Assembly (NCBI GenBank): GCA_018828125.1
Contig: JAHJWB010000017.1
Location: forward strand, 310,001-374,000
Origin: Gammaproteobacteria bacterium
GTDB taxonomy: Bacteria; Pseudomonadota; Gammaproteobacteria; Burkholderiales; Burkholderiaceae_C
DNA: 64,000 nt
Reading direction: 5' to 3'
Below are positions 42,448 through 51,518 of the stretch, one piece after another (within the stretch, counting starts at the first letter, position 1; every line of letters starts with the position of its first letter). The notes under the pieces were generated by a model. It saw only the letters and a program-made list of their open reading frames with translations. It had not been told where the DNA came from and made no database searches. A program made the translations under genes and the position numbers.

Positions 42448-44313
42448 TCAATCCCCCATCACCACGCCCTCGCGCCGTGGGTCCGCCCCGCCCATCCACA
42501 GCTTCTTGCCATGCGCATTGCCGAGCGTGATGGCCTGCAGCCCACTCGTCATGTTCATCTCACGCACCTCGGCGCCACGGGCGCGCAGGGCTTCTACCGT
42601 GGCGGCTGGGAAGCGTTTTTCTTCCAGCAGCGTGGGCCCGTTCATCGAGCCGAAGTTGGGCAGGTTGATGGCCTGCTGGGGCATCAGGCCCCAGTTGAAG
42701 ACGCCGTACAGCGTCTTGGCCGTGTAGTGGATGATGGCTGCGCCGCCAGGGCTGCCGCCGCTCATCAGCAATTCGCCGGTGGCCTTGTCGAACACGAGCG
42801 TGGGTGCCATGGACGAGCGGGGGCGTTTGCCGGGCTGCACGCGGTTGGCGATGGGCTGGCCTTTTGCGTCGGTGGGGGCAAAGCTGAAGTCGGTCAACTC
42901 GTTGTTCAGCAAGAAGCCTTTGACCATCTGGCGCGCGCCAAACTGGTCTTCGATGGTGGTCGTCATGGCCACGGCGTTGCCCATTGCATCGACGATGCTG
43001 ATGTGGCTGGTGCCGTACTCGGGCTGGTCGGACATGGGGGCGTAGCTGGTCTTCACGGCGCCGGGGTTGCCGGGCTGGGCGACCTTCATGCTTTGCGGAC
43101 CAATGAGCTTGGCGCGTTCGGCCAGGTAAGCCGGAGCCAGCAGGCTGCTCCAACTCCCGCCCGGGGGCTGCACAAATTCGGGGTCGGCCACGTACAGCGC
43201 GCGGTCGGCAAAGGCCAGGCGGGCGGCTTCGGTGTAGAGGTGCAGCCAGTCGGCGGATGGGATGCCGTCTTGCAAGGGCTTGGCGGCGGCGTCGGTGTTT
43301 TTCAGGATGCCCAGGATCTGCCCGATGGCGATGGCGCCCGAGCTGGGTGGCGGAAAGCCGCACACGCGGAAGTCTTTGCTGGCCACCTGGTAGTCGTGGC
43401 ACAGCGCCTCGCGCTTTTTGGCCTGGTAACCGGCCAGGTCGGCCATGCTGAGCTTGCCGGGGTTGGTGGGGTGTTTGTTCACCTTGTCGACGATGGCCTT
43501 GGCGATCTCGCCTTCGTGCAGGGCTTTGCTGCCCTCGGTGGCAATGCGGCGCAGCACCGCGGCCAGTTCGGGGTTGCGCAGGTTGAAGCCCACGTCGCGT
43601 GCGTCGCCGTCGGGCTTGTAGAAATAGGCGGCGGCGACGGGGTCCTTCTTCAGATGGGCGTCGGCCTTGACCAGGGTGTTCAGCCGCGCGCTGACCTTGA
43701 AGCCGCCTTCGGCCAGGGTGATGGCGGGCTGGAATAGCGTGGCCCAGGGCAGTTTGCCGTGCTGTTTGTGCGCCATCTCCAGCATGCGCACGGTGCCCGG
43801 CACACCGACCGAGCGGCCTCCGACCACGCCGTCATAGAACTGCACGGGTTTGCCGTCTGCGCCCAGGAAGAGTTTTTCGTCGGCAGCGGCCGGGGCGGTT
43901 TCGCGGCCGTCATAGGCTTCCACGGTTTTGCCGGTGCTGTGCAGCAAGAAGGCGCCGCCGCCGATGCCGCTGGATTGCGGTTCCACCAGGGTCAGCACCA
44001 TTTGTACGGCGATGGCGGCGTCTACCGCTGAACCACCGGCTTTGAGGATCTGGTAGCCCGCGTCAGTGGCCAATGGGTTGGCGGCGGCCACGGCGAATTT
44101 CTCGGTGGCCCAGCCGGGTTTCTCGGTGTAGCCCGACGAGCCTTCAGGCTGGGCTGGCACGGTGTAGGCGAACTGCGAAGGGGCGCTGGCGCAGCCCGCG
44201 ACGGCGATCATGGCGACCCCGGTGGCGAGGGTTGCGGCGGCCAGTAGAGTTCGGCTGAAGGGGCGGCTGAGTCTGCGGGTGGCGGGCGCGTGAAGCGTGC
44301 GGGTTGGGGTCAT
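42448..44313 (-). CDS. ggt: gamma-glutamyltransferase (lipoprotein-type signal)
   Basis: GGT is a periplasmic N-terminal-nucleophile hydrolase that cleaves glutathione and gamma-glutamyl amides. The 621-residue product has a signal with a lipobox-like VAGC at about residue 43, so it may be membrane-anchored. Large-subunit motifs include FAVAAANPLATDAGYQILKAGGSAVDAAIA and GIGGGAFLLH. The autoprocessing and catalytic threonine is T435 in PEYGTSHISIVD. Small-subunit motifs NNELTDFSF, RPRSSMAPTLVF and SGGSPGGAAI follow. ATG 44313 has AAGGAG upstream. A shorter in-frame ATG lies downstream but would lose the signal. Confidence 0.95.
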   Translation of the reverse strand: MTPTRTLHAPATRRLSRPFSRTLLAAATLATGVAMIAVAGCASAPSQFAYTVPAQPEGSSGYTEKPGWATEKFAVAAANPLATDAGYQILKAGGSAVDAAIAVQMVLTLVEPQSSGIGGGAFLLHSTGKTVEAYDGRETAPAAADEKLFLGADGKPVQFYDGVVGGRSVGVPGTVRMLEMAHKQHGKLPWATLFQPAITLAEGGFKVSARLNTLVKADAHLKKDPVAAAYFYKPDGDARDVGFNLRNPELAAVLRRIATEGSKALHEGEIAKAIVDKVNKHPTNPGKLSMADLAGYQAKKREALCHDYQVASKDFRVCGFPPPSSGAIAIGQILGILKNTDAAAKPLQDGIPSADWLHLYTEAARLAFADRALYVADPEFVQPPGGSWSSLLAPAYLAERAKLIGPQSMKVAQPGNPGAVKTSYAPMSDQPEYGTSHISIVDAMGNAVAMTTTIEDQFGARQMVKGFLLNNELTDFSFAPTDAKGQPIANRVQPGKRPRSSMAPTLVFDKATGELLMSGGSPGGAAIIHYTAKTLYGVFNWGLMPQQAINLPNFGSMNGPTLLEEKRFPAATVEALRARGAEVREMNMTSGLQAITLGNAHGKKLWMGGADPRREGVVMGD

Positions 44314-44409
44314 GGGGCGTCTCCTTCTGAGCAAGAAGCGGCCATGGTACGGCGCCTTCGCGGCGCGGCGCGCCAGCGTTACATCACGCTACAGGCGTCT
44401 GAAATATGA

Positions 44410-44455
44410 GTGTTTTTGGCCTCTAGCGCTTATCCAGTAAGCGGTAGCAGCTATC
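44410..44455 (-). repeat. 46-bp interspersed repeat, copy H
   Basis: Minus strand GATAGCTGCTACCGCTTACT, then GGATAAGCGCTAGAGGCC and a A-rich end. It lies between the ggt start and the PhoD stop and faces copy G across the DHFR-like and ggt genes. Confidence 0.92.
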
Positions 44456-44521
44456 AAAGAGGAGTTTCTGTGCCGGTGCCTCACGTTGCCTGGGCTACCC
44501 AGAACCCACGCGTTCAATGGC

Positions 44522-46099
44522 TCAGGCCGTCACCGGGCCGGGCCGCCTGTCTTCCACCACAAACTTTGCGAGGGTAGACGCCGCACTGTCTGCGCGCAAC
44601 GGGTCGTCCAGCACGCGCAGGGTGGTGGTCCAGCGCGTGGGGGTGATGTCCGCCAGTCCATAGCCGCGTTGGTCGCAGCGCGCCAGCAGCACGTGGGGGT
44701 TGTGGCGGGCAATGGCGTCCACCTTGTCTTGTGTGGTGCCCGAGCGCGAGCTGATGGAAGTGCCGCAAAACTCGCTGGCCACTACGGGGGTTTCGGGGCG
44801 CTCTACATCGGCGTGCACACGGCAGACGTAGTTCTGATGGATGTCGCCACCCAACAGCACGGTGTTGCGCGGCGCGTGCTGGGCCACAGCCTGCAGCAGG
44901 CGGGTGCGCGCGGCGGGGTAGCCGTCCCAGCTGTCGGTTGCGGTGACGCCTGACGGGTAGTGGCGCGGCGAAAACAGGGTTTGCTGCGCCAGCACGCTCC
45001 AGCGGGTGGTGTTGTGGGTGTGTGCGTCTGCGGCCAGGCCTGCGTTCAGCCACTGCTCTTGCGCCGCGCCCAGCAGCGTGCGGGTGGGGCTGGCCAGATC
45101 GGCGCAGTCTGCCGCGCGCACTGCGCCCGCGCTGGCGGACTGGGGCGTGCGGCAGGCCTGCCAGCTGCGGTACTGGCGGTTGTCCAGCAGGTGGAGGTGC
45201 ACCAGGCGCCCCCAGCGCAGGCGGCGGTAAACCTGCAAAGCATCAACGTGGGTGTGGTCGGAGGCGGGCTGGGCCAGGCTGGCCGTGCGCAGGGGCATGT
45301 TCTCGTAGAACGCCTGCCACCCGGCGCTGCGCAGGGCCAGAAAGCGGCTGTCGTCGCCCCGGCCTGCTGCACCCGCGTAGTCGTTCTGTACTTCATGGTC
45401 ATCCCAGGTCACCGCCCATGGGCAGGCGGCGTGGGCAGCTTGCAGGGCGGAGTCGCTTTTGTGCAGGGCGTAACGGTCTCTGAAATCTGCCAGCGTGGTG
45501 GCGTGGCGCAGGCTGTGGGTGCGCGCCAGGTCGGCGGTGTTTGGGGGCGTGGCGTATTCGTAGATGTAGTCGCCCAGAAACAGGACGAGGTCTGGCTGGT
45601 CAGCCGCCACATGGTGCCAGGCCGCGTAGTGGCCGTGTTCCCAGCGCTGGCAGGAGGCAAAGGCCAGGCGCAGTGCGCCAGGAACGTCGTCTGGCGCCGG
45701 GGCGGTGCGGGTGCGGCCGGTGGGGCTGGCGGCATCGCCCAGCATGAAACGGTAGTGGTACCAGCGGCCCGGCGCCAACCCGCGCAGCTCCACATGCACG
45801 CTGTGGCCGAGCAAGGGCAGCGCGGTGGCTTCGCCCTTTTGCACGATCTGCGCAAACCGCGCGTCGTGCGCCACCTCCCACCGCACGGTGTGGGCGGCCT
45901 GCATCTGAGCCGGGTCGGCCAGCACCAGCCGCGTCCACAGCACCACGCCGTCGGGCGCCGGGTCGCCGCTGGCCACGCCCAGGGCGAACGGGTTCGCTTG
46001 CAGCGACGGAGCGTTGCTCCACGCCCAGCGGGGCAGGGTGGTGGCAGCGGCAGCCAGGGCGGCCTTCCGCAAAAATGCGCGTCTCTGCTCTGGATTCAT
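44522..46099 (-). CDS. PhoD-family alkaline phosphatase/phosphodiesterase
   Basis: The 525-residue product is a secreted metallophosphoesterase. It starts with a twin-arginine signal (MNPEQRRAFLRKAAL), then the PhoD N-terminal domain (FALGVASGDPAPDGVVLWTRL). The calcium/iron-type active site comes next: SCQRWEHG, LFLGDYIYEY, VTWDDHEVQNDYAG, and LGGDIHQNYVCRV. It would release phosphate from phosphomono- or diesters in the periplasm or outside. No Pho box was recognised upstream. ATG 46099 begins the Tat motif. The longer frame to 46159 lacks support. Confidence 0.94.
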   Translation of the reverse strand: MNPEQRRAFLRKAALAAAATTLPRWAWSNAPSLQANPFALGVASGDPAPDGVVLWTRLVLADPAQMQAAHTVRWEVAHDARFAQIVQKGEATALPLLGHSVHVELRGLAPGRWYHYRFMLGDAASPTGRTRTAPAPDDVPGALRLAFASCQRWEHGHYAAWHHVAADQPDLVLFLGDYIYEYATPPNTADLARTHSLRHATTLADFRDRYALHKSDSALQAAHAACPWAVTWDDHEVQNDYAGAAGRGDDSRFLALRSAGWQAFYENMPLRTASLAQPASDHTHVDALQVYRRLRWGRLVHLHLLDNRQYRSWQACRTPQSASAGAVRAADCADLASPTRTLLGAAQEQWLNAGLAADAHTHNTTRWSVLAQQTLFSPRHYPSGVTATDSWDGYPAARTRLLQAVAQHAPRNTVLLGGDIHQNYVCRVHADVERPETPVVASEFCGTSISSRSGTTQDKVDAIARHNPHVLLARCDQRGYGLADITPTRWTTTLRVLDDPLRADSAASTLAKFVVEDRRPGPVTA

Positions 46100-46157
46100 T
46101 GCGGGGCGCTGGATAGGTGCGCTGCGCTTAAAACTGGCGCGACGCAGGCCAGCGGCC

Positions 46158-46245
46158 ACCGCGCAAGGGCCGCCCCGCCGCGCTGGTGGCGTCCCCCTCC
46201 CGAAGAAGAGGGGGAAGGCGCCGAAGGCGACTCAGGGGGTGCTTC
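46158..46245. repeat. GC-rich structured intergenic element (second repeat family candidate)
   Basis: Between PhoD and the diguanylate cyclase stop. CCCCCT (46193-46198) can pair with AGGGGG (46209-46214) or with the similar CAGGGGG (46233-46239). GGCGCC and AAGGCG lie between. From memory, very similar blocks (CCCCCTGAG...GGCGCC...CCCCCTC) recur after stop codons in Comamonadaceae genomes; only one copy is in this window. It may serve as a terminator for the cyclase gene, without a T tail. Confidence 0.5.
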
Positions 46246-46248
46246 ACC

Positions 46249-47790
46249 CTATGCCGCCATCACGCGGTTTTTGCCAGACCGTTTGGCCAGGTACATCGCC
46301 TGATCGGCGCGGATGATGGCATCCGTGCTGCTCTCGGTGCCCTGCAACTGGGCCACGCCTGCGCTGAAGGTGATCAGCACTTTTTCGGTGCCCTGCAAAA
46401 AGAAGCGGGTGGTCAACTCGCGCTGCAGGCGGGTCATGGCGGCGATGCCGCTTTCGACGGTGGTGTCCGGCAGCACCAGCACAAACTCTTCACCGCCGTA
46501 GCGGGCCAGCAGGTCCTGGGGGCGCATCACCTCGCGGGTGACCTGTGCCAAGTGCACCAGGGCCGCGTCGCCACCAGTGTGTCCCACCCGGTCGTTCAGG
46601 GCCTTGAAGTTGTCCAGATCGAGCAAGGCCAGGCACAGCGGCGAGCCCAGGCGGCGCGAACGGGCGATTTCGCGCTCCATGGCCTCGTCCAGGCCCTTAC
46701 GGTTGAGCGTGCCAGTCAACGGGTCGTGCCGGGCCTGGGCACTGGCGCGGTCCAGTTCTTCCTGCAGTTTGGCCATTTCGGCGCGTTTGGCTTCGGTGCG
46801 CTCGCGCAGGTCGTGCAGCTCGTCGTGTGTGACGCGGCTATCCAGGGCCATGGCGCGGGTGGCACTCATGACCTCTTGCAGCAGGGGGCCTATTTCTTCG
46901 AGCGTGTTGGCTTTGGCGATGAGGTCGGCGCAGCGCTCCATGGTGCCTTGGTAAGACGTGCTGGAGGCGGTGATCAGCGCCAGGCGTTCAATGAACGTGG
47001 CCAGCATGTCCTTCATCTGCTCCTGCGCTTCTACCGTGCGGGCGCGGGCTTCGGTCTGTTTGAAGATGACGTCCTTCAGCCGCCGCTGCACGTCGTCCAG
47101 GCGTCGCAGCGTGAGCGGTGGGGTGGAGGCGGTCATCAGCGCCTCGGCCTGGCCTTGCAACCAGCGGTCGTCGGCGCTGAGCACGGAAATGTTCTCGAAC
47201 ACCATGTGCAGCAATTCGAGCAGCGTGGCGCGGATGGCGGCCTGGTCTTCGGTGGCGAACGACACGCGGTACGTGAAATTGCTCAGCATGACCTGCGTGG
47301 CAGCAACAGGGGGCAGCGTGGGCTCTCGCAGAAAGGTGATGAGCTGCCGGGCCATATCGAGCACCCGGGCGTCGTCTTCGCCTAGCGCAGGCAGGGTGTT
47401 GTCGATCAGGCGGGCCAGCGCCTCGGCGAACTCTGCGGGGAGTTCGCCCAGCGCGGTGGGTGCGTCCGCGGTTTCAACGGGCTTGGAGGTGCCGGTGGCA
47501 GGGTTGAGGCCCAGGTTGGCGTAGCCCACCATCACGCTTTGCAGCGAAGTCCAGTCCTTGGTGATGATGGCCCGCTCAAACTGACCCAGCAGTCGCTTTT
47601 GGGCGGGCGTCTGGCCGGGCAATACCCGCTGGATGCTGCTCAGCGGCCCTTCGGGAAACGGTTGCGGGCTCCGAGAGCCCGCAATTTCATCGTAAAGCGC
47701 CAGGTAGTTGTCAGGCGTTGGCGGGAGCCGCCGCGCTGCCAACTGCTTGAGTGTTTCGCGCGCTAACTCGGAGGGTGGTCGGTCGGCCAT
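46249..47790 (-). CDS. cytoplasmic diguanylate cyclase (GGDEF domain)
   Basis: The 513-residue product has no transmembrane helix. The long N-terminal helical region (1 to about 335) begins RPPSELARETLKQLAARRLPPTPDNYLALYDEIAG, a small domain found before GGDEF in several Burkholderiales proteins. A coiled coil (EELHDLRERTEAKRAEMAKLQEELDRA-like, about 325-345) leads into the GGDEF domain with ARHDPLTGTLNRKGLDEAM. The active loop is GGEEF at 432-436, a functional form. The inhibitory-site position reads MRPQDLLARYGGEEF, so RPQD lies five residues before the loop and the site appears present. The input signal is unknown. Confidence 0.94.
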   Translation of the reverse strand: MADRPPSELARETLKQLAARRLPPTPDNYLALYDEIAGSRSPQPFPEGPLSSIQRVLPGQTPAQKRLLGQFERAIITKDWTSLQSVMVGYANLGLNPATGTSKPVETADAPTALGELPAEFAEALARLIDNTLPALGEDDARVLDMARQLITFLREPTLPPVAATQVMLSNFTYRVSFATEDQAAIRATLLELLHMVFENISVLSADDRWLQGQAEALMTASTPPLTLRRLDDVQRRLKDVIFKQTEARARTVEAQEQMKDMLATFIERLALITASSTSYQGTMERCADLIAKANTLEEIGPLLQEVMSATRAMALDSRVTHDELHDLRERTEAKRAEMAKLQEELDRASAQARHDPLTGTLNRKGLDEAMEREIARSRRLGSPLCLALLDLDNFKALNDRVGHTGGDAALVHLAQVTREVMRPQDLLARYGGEEFVLVLPDTTVESGIAAMTRLQRELTTRFFLQGTEKVLITFSAGVAQLQGTESSTDAIIRADQAMYLAKRSGKNRVMAA

Positions 47791-47892
47791 GGAAGGGCAC
47801 CAGTGTCAGGGGCTGAGATGCGCGAGTGTGACACAGCAGACGGCATTTTTGTGCGGCCAGCGCGGGCCGCCGCACCTCTTGCGGCTACGGTG

Positions 47893-48867
47893 TCAGTTGA
47901 CCATCACCAGCTTGCCCATCACCCCACGTGAGCCCATGTGGGCATAGGCCGCGGGCAACTCGGCCATGGGCATGGTGCGGTCGATCACGGGCTTGACCTT
48001 GCCTTGGGCATACCACTGCGCCAGCTCGCCCATCATGGTGGCGTTGGCCTTGGGCTCGCGCTTGGCAAAGTCGCCCCAGAACACACCCACGATAGACGCG
48101 CCCTTGAGCAGCGCCAGATTGAATGGCAAAGCGGGGATGGGGCCGGAGGCAAAACCCACCACCAGGTAACGCCCGCGCCAGGCGATGGAGCGGAACGCGG
48201 GCTCGGCAAAGTCGCCGCCCACGGGGTCATAAATGACGTCGGGGCCCTTGCCGTCCGTCAAGGCCTTGATGGAGTCGCGCAGGTTGTCCTTGCTGTAGTT
48301 GATGGTCGCGTCGGCTCCGATGGAGGTGCACAGGGCGCACTTCTCGTCGCTGGAAGCAGCAGCGATCACGCGTGCGCCCATGGCCTTGGCGATCTGGATG
48401 GCGGCCGTGCCCACGCCACCGGCAGCGCCCAGCACCAACACCGTCTCGCCCGCCTTCAGCTGCGCGCGGTCCACGAGGGCATGGTGCGAGGTGGCATATA
48501 TCATGATGAAGGCGGCGGCGTCCACGTGCGAAAAACCGTCGGGCAATGGCATGCACAGGGCTGCTGGTGCAAGGGTGTGGGTACCAAACCCGCCCGTGCC
48601 AGACAAACAAGCCACGTTCTGGCCAACCTTGAGGTGGGTGACGCCGTCACCCACGGCGGCCACCACGCCCGCATATTCCGAGCCGGGCACAAAAGGCAGC
48701 GGTGGCTTCATCTGGTACTTGTTCTGCACGATCAGCAGGTCGGGAAAGTTCAGGCTGGCCGCCTTGATTTCGATGAGCACCTCACCTGCCTTGGGTGTGG
48801 GCGTGGGCAGTTCGGTCCAGCTGAGTGCTTCAACGCCGGTGGGGTTGGTGCAGAGCCAAGCGTGCAT
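47893..48867 (-). CDS. NADPH:quinone oxidoreductase / zinc-independent MDR
   Basis: The 324-residue product is a medium-chain dehydrogenase/reductase of the quinone oxidoreductase subgroup. It has the GroES-like N-terminal domain (GEVLIEIKAASLNFPDLLIVQNKYQ, FVPGSEYAGVVAAVG) and the Rossmann motif VLGAAGGVGTAAIQIAKAMGARVIAAASS. It lacks the catalytic and structural zinc cysteines. It probably reduces a quinone or activated alkene with NADPH. ATG 48867 has GGAGA upstream. It is divergent from surE. Confidence 0.92.
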   Translation of the reverse strand: MHAWLCTNPTGVEALSWTELPTPTPKAGEVLIEIKAASLNFPDLLIVQNKYQMKPPLPFVPGSEYAGVVAAVGDGVTHLKVGQNVACLSGTGGFGTHTLAPAALCMPLPDGFSHVDAAAFIMIYATSHHALVDRAQLKAGETVLVLGAAGGVGTAAIQIAKAMGARVIAAASSDEKCALCTSIGADATINYSKDNLRDSIKALTDGKGPDVIYDPVGGDFAEPAFRSIAWRGRYLVVGFASGPIPALPFNLALLKGASIVGVFWGDFAKREPKANATMMGELAQWYAQGKVKPVIDRTMPMAELPAAYAHMGSRGVMGKLVMVN

Positions 48868-48992
48868 GGGGAGTCTCCTGTCAATCTTGTCGGTCAATGA
48901 TCGCCCGCATGATAGGTGGGGCTGCGGCGCCTGGGTTGTCCCACGAGCGACGGCAGTTTGGACGGTGGTCGCTGCACGGTGGGCAGTGAGTG

Positions 48993-49009
48993 CCCCACCT
49001 ACAATCCGT
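48993..49009 (+). promoter_or_regulatory. surE promoter element (-10 TACAAT)
   Basis: The 17-mer CCCCACCTACAATCCGT occurs here and again at 61197-61213, at the end of hisS before yfgM. It contains TACAAT (49000-49005), a good -10, 25 bases before the surE start. No obvious -35 accompanies it. Confidence 0.45.
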
Positions 49010-49029
49010 TGCAACCCTCTATTGCGACC

Positions 49030-49818
49030 ATGAAGATTCTCATTTCCAACGACGATGGCTACCAGGCGCCCGGCATAGTGGCGCTGCACGAAGCGCTCAA
49101 GACCCTTGAGGGCGTAGAGGTGGAGGTCGTGGCGCCCGAGCACAACAACAGCGCCAAGTCGAACGCCCTGACCCTCCATTCGCCGCTGTACGTGCACAAG
49201 GCTTTCAACGGCTTTCGATATGTGAACGGTACGCCAGCCGACTGTGTGCACATTGCGCTCACCGGGTTGCTGGGCTATCGGCCGGACTTGGTGGTGTCTG
49301 GCATCAACAATGGCGCCAACATGGGCGACGACACCATTTATTCGGGCACGGTGGGCGCAGCCATGGAGGGCTATTTGTTCGGGATCCCGGCGATTGCGTT
49401 TTCGCAGGTGGACAAAGGCTGGGGCGAGATTGAAGCCGCGGCTGCCAAAGCCCGTGAAATCGTCGAGCAGATGCGGCAGCAGAGCCTCGTCACTGAAACC
49501 CCGTGGCTGCTGAATGTGAACATCCCGAACATGCCGCTTGCAGCGCTGCGACCCATCAAACTGTGCCGGTTGGGGCGTCGCCATGCGGCAGAACGCGTCA
49601 TCGTGCAAGAGAGCCCGCGCGGCGAGGCGATGTACTGGATAGGGGGCGCCGGCGCGGCCAAGGACGATGCCGAGGGCACGGATTTTCATGCCACGGCGCA
49701 AGGCCATGTGTCGATGACGCCGCTGAAGGTGGACCTGACGGATCACGACAACCTGGGGTACTGGGCTCAAACGGCATCGCAACTGGTAGCGGGGGCGTCT
49801 GGCGCCCCTGGCGGTTGA
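49030..49818 (+). CDS. surE: 5'/3'-nucleotidase SurE
   Basis: SurE is a cytoplasmic metal-dependent nucleotidase and exopolyphosphatase linked to stationary-phase survival. The 262-residue product starts KILISNDDGYQAPGI with the metal-ligand aspartates D8 and D9. It continues with APEHNNSAKSNALTL (ligand Ser), SGINNGANMGDDTIYSGTVGAAMEG (ligand Asn) and the C-terminal dimerisation segment. The stop overlaps the start of pcm (TGATG). The surE-pcm-nlpD order is conserved in many proteobacteria. Confidence 0.96.
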   Translation: MKILISNDDGYQAPGIVALHEALKTLEGVEVEVVAPEHNNSAKSNALTLHSPLYVHKAFNGFRYVNGTPADCVHIALTGLLGYRPDLVVSGINNGANMGDDTIYSGTVGAAMEGYLFGIPAIAFSQVDKGWGEIEAAAAKAREIVEQMRQQSLVTETPWLLNVNIPNMPLAALRPIKLCRLGRRHAAERVIVQESPRGEAMYWIGGAGAAKDDAEGTDFHATAQGHVSMTPLKVDLTDHDNLGYWAQTASQLVAGASGAPGG

Positions 49819-50588
49819 TGCAACGCCGACCCGGATTTCCCGCCCGGTTGCCTGGTTCTGGCCCTGCACCAGCCAAGGCGCCGGTTCTGGCCGCATCAGT
49901 GCGCAAACCGGTGGCGGCGTCCCCGGTGGGGGTGGGACTGGATTCGGCAGCGGTGCGGGCACGCATGGTGCAAAAACTGGCGGCGGGCGGCGTGACATCG
50001 GTGCCGGTGTTGCAGGCGATGGGGGCTGTGGAGCGCCACCGATTCGTGGACAGTGCGCTGGGCAATCAAGCCTACGAAGACACCAGCCTGCCTATTGGGC
50101 TGGGGCAGACCATCTCCAAACCCAATGTGGTGGCGCGCATGTGCGAGCTGTTGCTGGGTGCCGAGGGCGCGCGGGCTGGGGGCCTGGGGCGCGTGCTGGA
50201 GATCGGAACTGGCTGCGGTTATCAGGCGGCAGTGCTGAGTCGGCTTGCACGAGAGGTTTATTCTGTGGAGCGGCTGCGCGGGCTGCACGAAAAAGCCCGC
50301 GACAACCTCCGGCCGTTTCGGCTTGCCAACCTGCATCTCTTGTTTGGGGATGGCATGCTGGGTTATGCCAAAGGTGCGCCTTACGCCGCCATCATCGCGG
50401 CAGCAGGAGGCGACGCGGTCCCCCAGGCATGGTGCGATCAATTGGCCGTCGGTGGAAGGCTGGTGGCCCCCATGGCACTGGCCGGCGGACAGCAAATGTT
50501 GCTTGTGATCGACAAAACCCCACACGGATTGAAACAAAGCGTGTTGGAGCCTGTGCATTTTGTCCCTCTAAAATCAGGGATTGCCTAA
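49818..50588 (+). CDS. pcm: protein-L-isoaspartate O-methyltransferase
   Basis: Pcm repairs isoaspartyl residues in aged proteins using S-adenosylmethionine. The 256-residue product has an N-terminal extension of about 40 Pro/Ala-rich residues, then RARMVQKLAAGGVTSVPVLQAM, VDSALGNQAYEDTSLPIGLGQTISKPNVVARM (active site) and the methyltransferase motif VLEIGTGCGYQAAVLSRLA. YAAIIAAAGGDAVPQAW and the C-terminal strand follow. In the usual family the motif after the last strand is VTAAA; here it is IIAAAGG. It is translationally coupled to surE. Confidence 0.94.
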   Translation: MQRRPGFPARLPGSGPAPAKAPVLAASVRKPVAASPVGVGLDSAAVRARMVQKLAAGGVTSVPVLQAMGAVERHRFVDSALGNQAYEDTSLPIGLGQTISKPNVVARMCELLLGAEGARAGGLGRVLEIGTGCGYQAAVLSRLAREVYSVERLRGLHEKARDNLRPFRLANLHLLFGDGMLGYAKGAPYAAIIAAAGGDAVPQAWCDQLAVGGRLVAPMALAGGQQMLLVIDKTPHGLKQSVLEPVHFVPLKSGIA

Positions 50589-50600
50589 AGGGAAATGCTT

Positions 50601-51518
50601 ATGTTCGTATCGCGTGGTCTTGTGGTTGGGTTTACCGTGGCACTGGCGGGTCTGGTGCTCACCGGCTGTGGAACCCGGCTGTACAAGGCTCCAGTGGAAG
50701 ACCGTGGCACTTCGTCATCTTCTTCCTCAGCGCCTGGTGCGCAGCCAGGTGTGGTGGTGGGCACTCCCATCAAGCCGCTGCCCGGCGCTGAAAACGCGGG
50801 CAAGCCAGGCTATTACACAGTCAAACCCGGAGATACGCTGATTCGCATCGGCCTCGATTCGGGGCAGAGCTGGAAGGACATCGCCCGCTGGAACAACCTT
50901 GACAACGCCAATCTCATTGAGGTGGGTCAGGTGCTGCGTGTGGCGCCTCCAGCGCCTGTGGCGCAAGCGGTCGCCTCGGATACCGGTGTGGTCACCCGGC
51001 CTGTGACGTCCTCCACGATCGCTCCCGCTGCGCCTGCCAGTACGCCAGTAGCCCCTGCCAGTGCGCCCAAGCCCGCAGCTTCGGCGGCGTCTCCGGTGGT
51101 GGCGATCGCGCCAACAACGCCCGCCACTGCGCCCGCTGCAACTGGAGAAGACGATGTCGGCTTTATCTGGCCGGCGTCCGGCTCACTGATTGCCGGGTTC
51201 GACGAGGCGCGCAACAAGGGTTATGACATTTCGGGCAAAGCGGGCGACCCGGTGTTGGCTGCCGCAGATGGGCGGGTGGTCTATGCTGGCGCGGGTTTGC
51301 GTGGATACGGCAATCTGGTCATCCTCAAGCACAACAACACTTTTCTGACGGCCTACGCCCACAATCAGGCATTGCTGGTCAAGGAAGACCAATCGGTGCG
51401 CAAGGGCCAGAAGATCGCCGAAATGGGCAGCACCGATGCTGATCGCGTCAAGCTGCACTTTGAAATCCGCCGACAAGGCAAGCCGGTCGATCCGTCGCGC
51501 TACCTGCCCGCCCGTTGA
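50601..51518 (+). CDS. nlpD: NlpD-like lipoprotein (LysM plus degenerate M23 domain)
   Basis: NlpD activates the septal amidase AmiC from the outer membrane. The 305-residue product has a lipobox LTGC at about residue 22, a LysM peptidoglycan-binding domain (YYTVKPGDTLIRIGLDSG...LIEVGQVLRV, about 72-114), an Ala/Pro linker, and an M23 domain (about 195-303). In the M23 domain the first zinc-ligand position of HxxxD reads NKGYDI, lacking the histidine, so it should be non-catalytic, as in NlpD. ATG 50601 has AAGGGA at proper spacing; ATG 50595 is too close. Confidence 0.93.
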   Translation: MFVSRGLVVGFTVALAGLVLTGCGTRLYKAPVEDRGTSSSSSSAPGAQPGVVVGTPIKPLPGAENAGKPGYYTVKPGDTLIRIGLDSGQSWKDIARWNNLDNANLIEVGQVLRVAPPAPVAQAVASDTGVVTRPVTSSTIAPAAPASTPVAPASAPKPAASAASPVVAIAPTTPATAPAATGEDDVGFIWPASGSLIAGFDEARNKGYDISGKAGDPVLAAADGRVVYAGAGLRGYGNLVILKHNNTFLTAYAHNQALLVKEDQSVRKGQKIAEMGSTDADRVKLHFEIRRQGKPVDPSRYLPAR

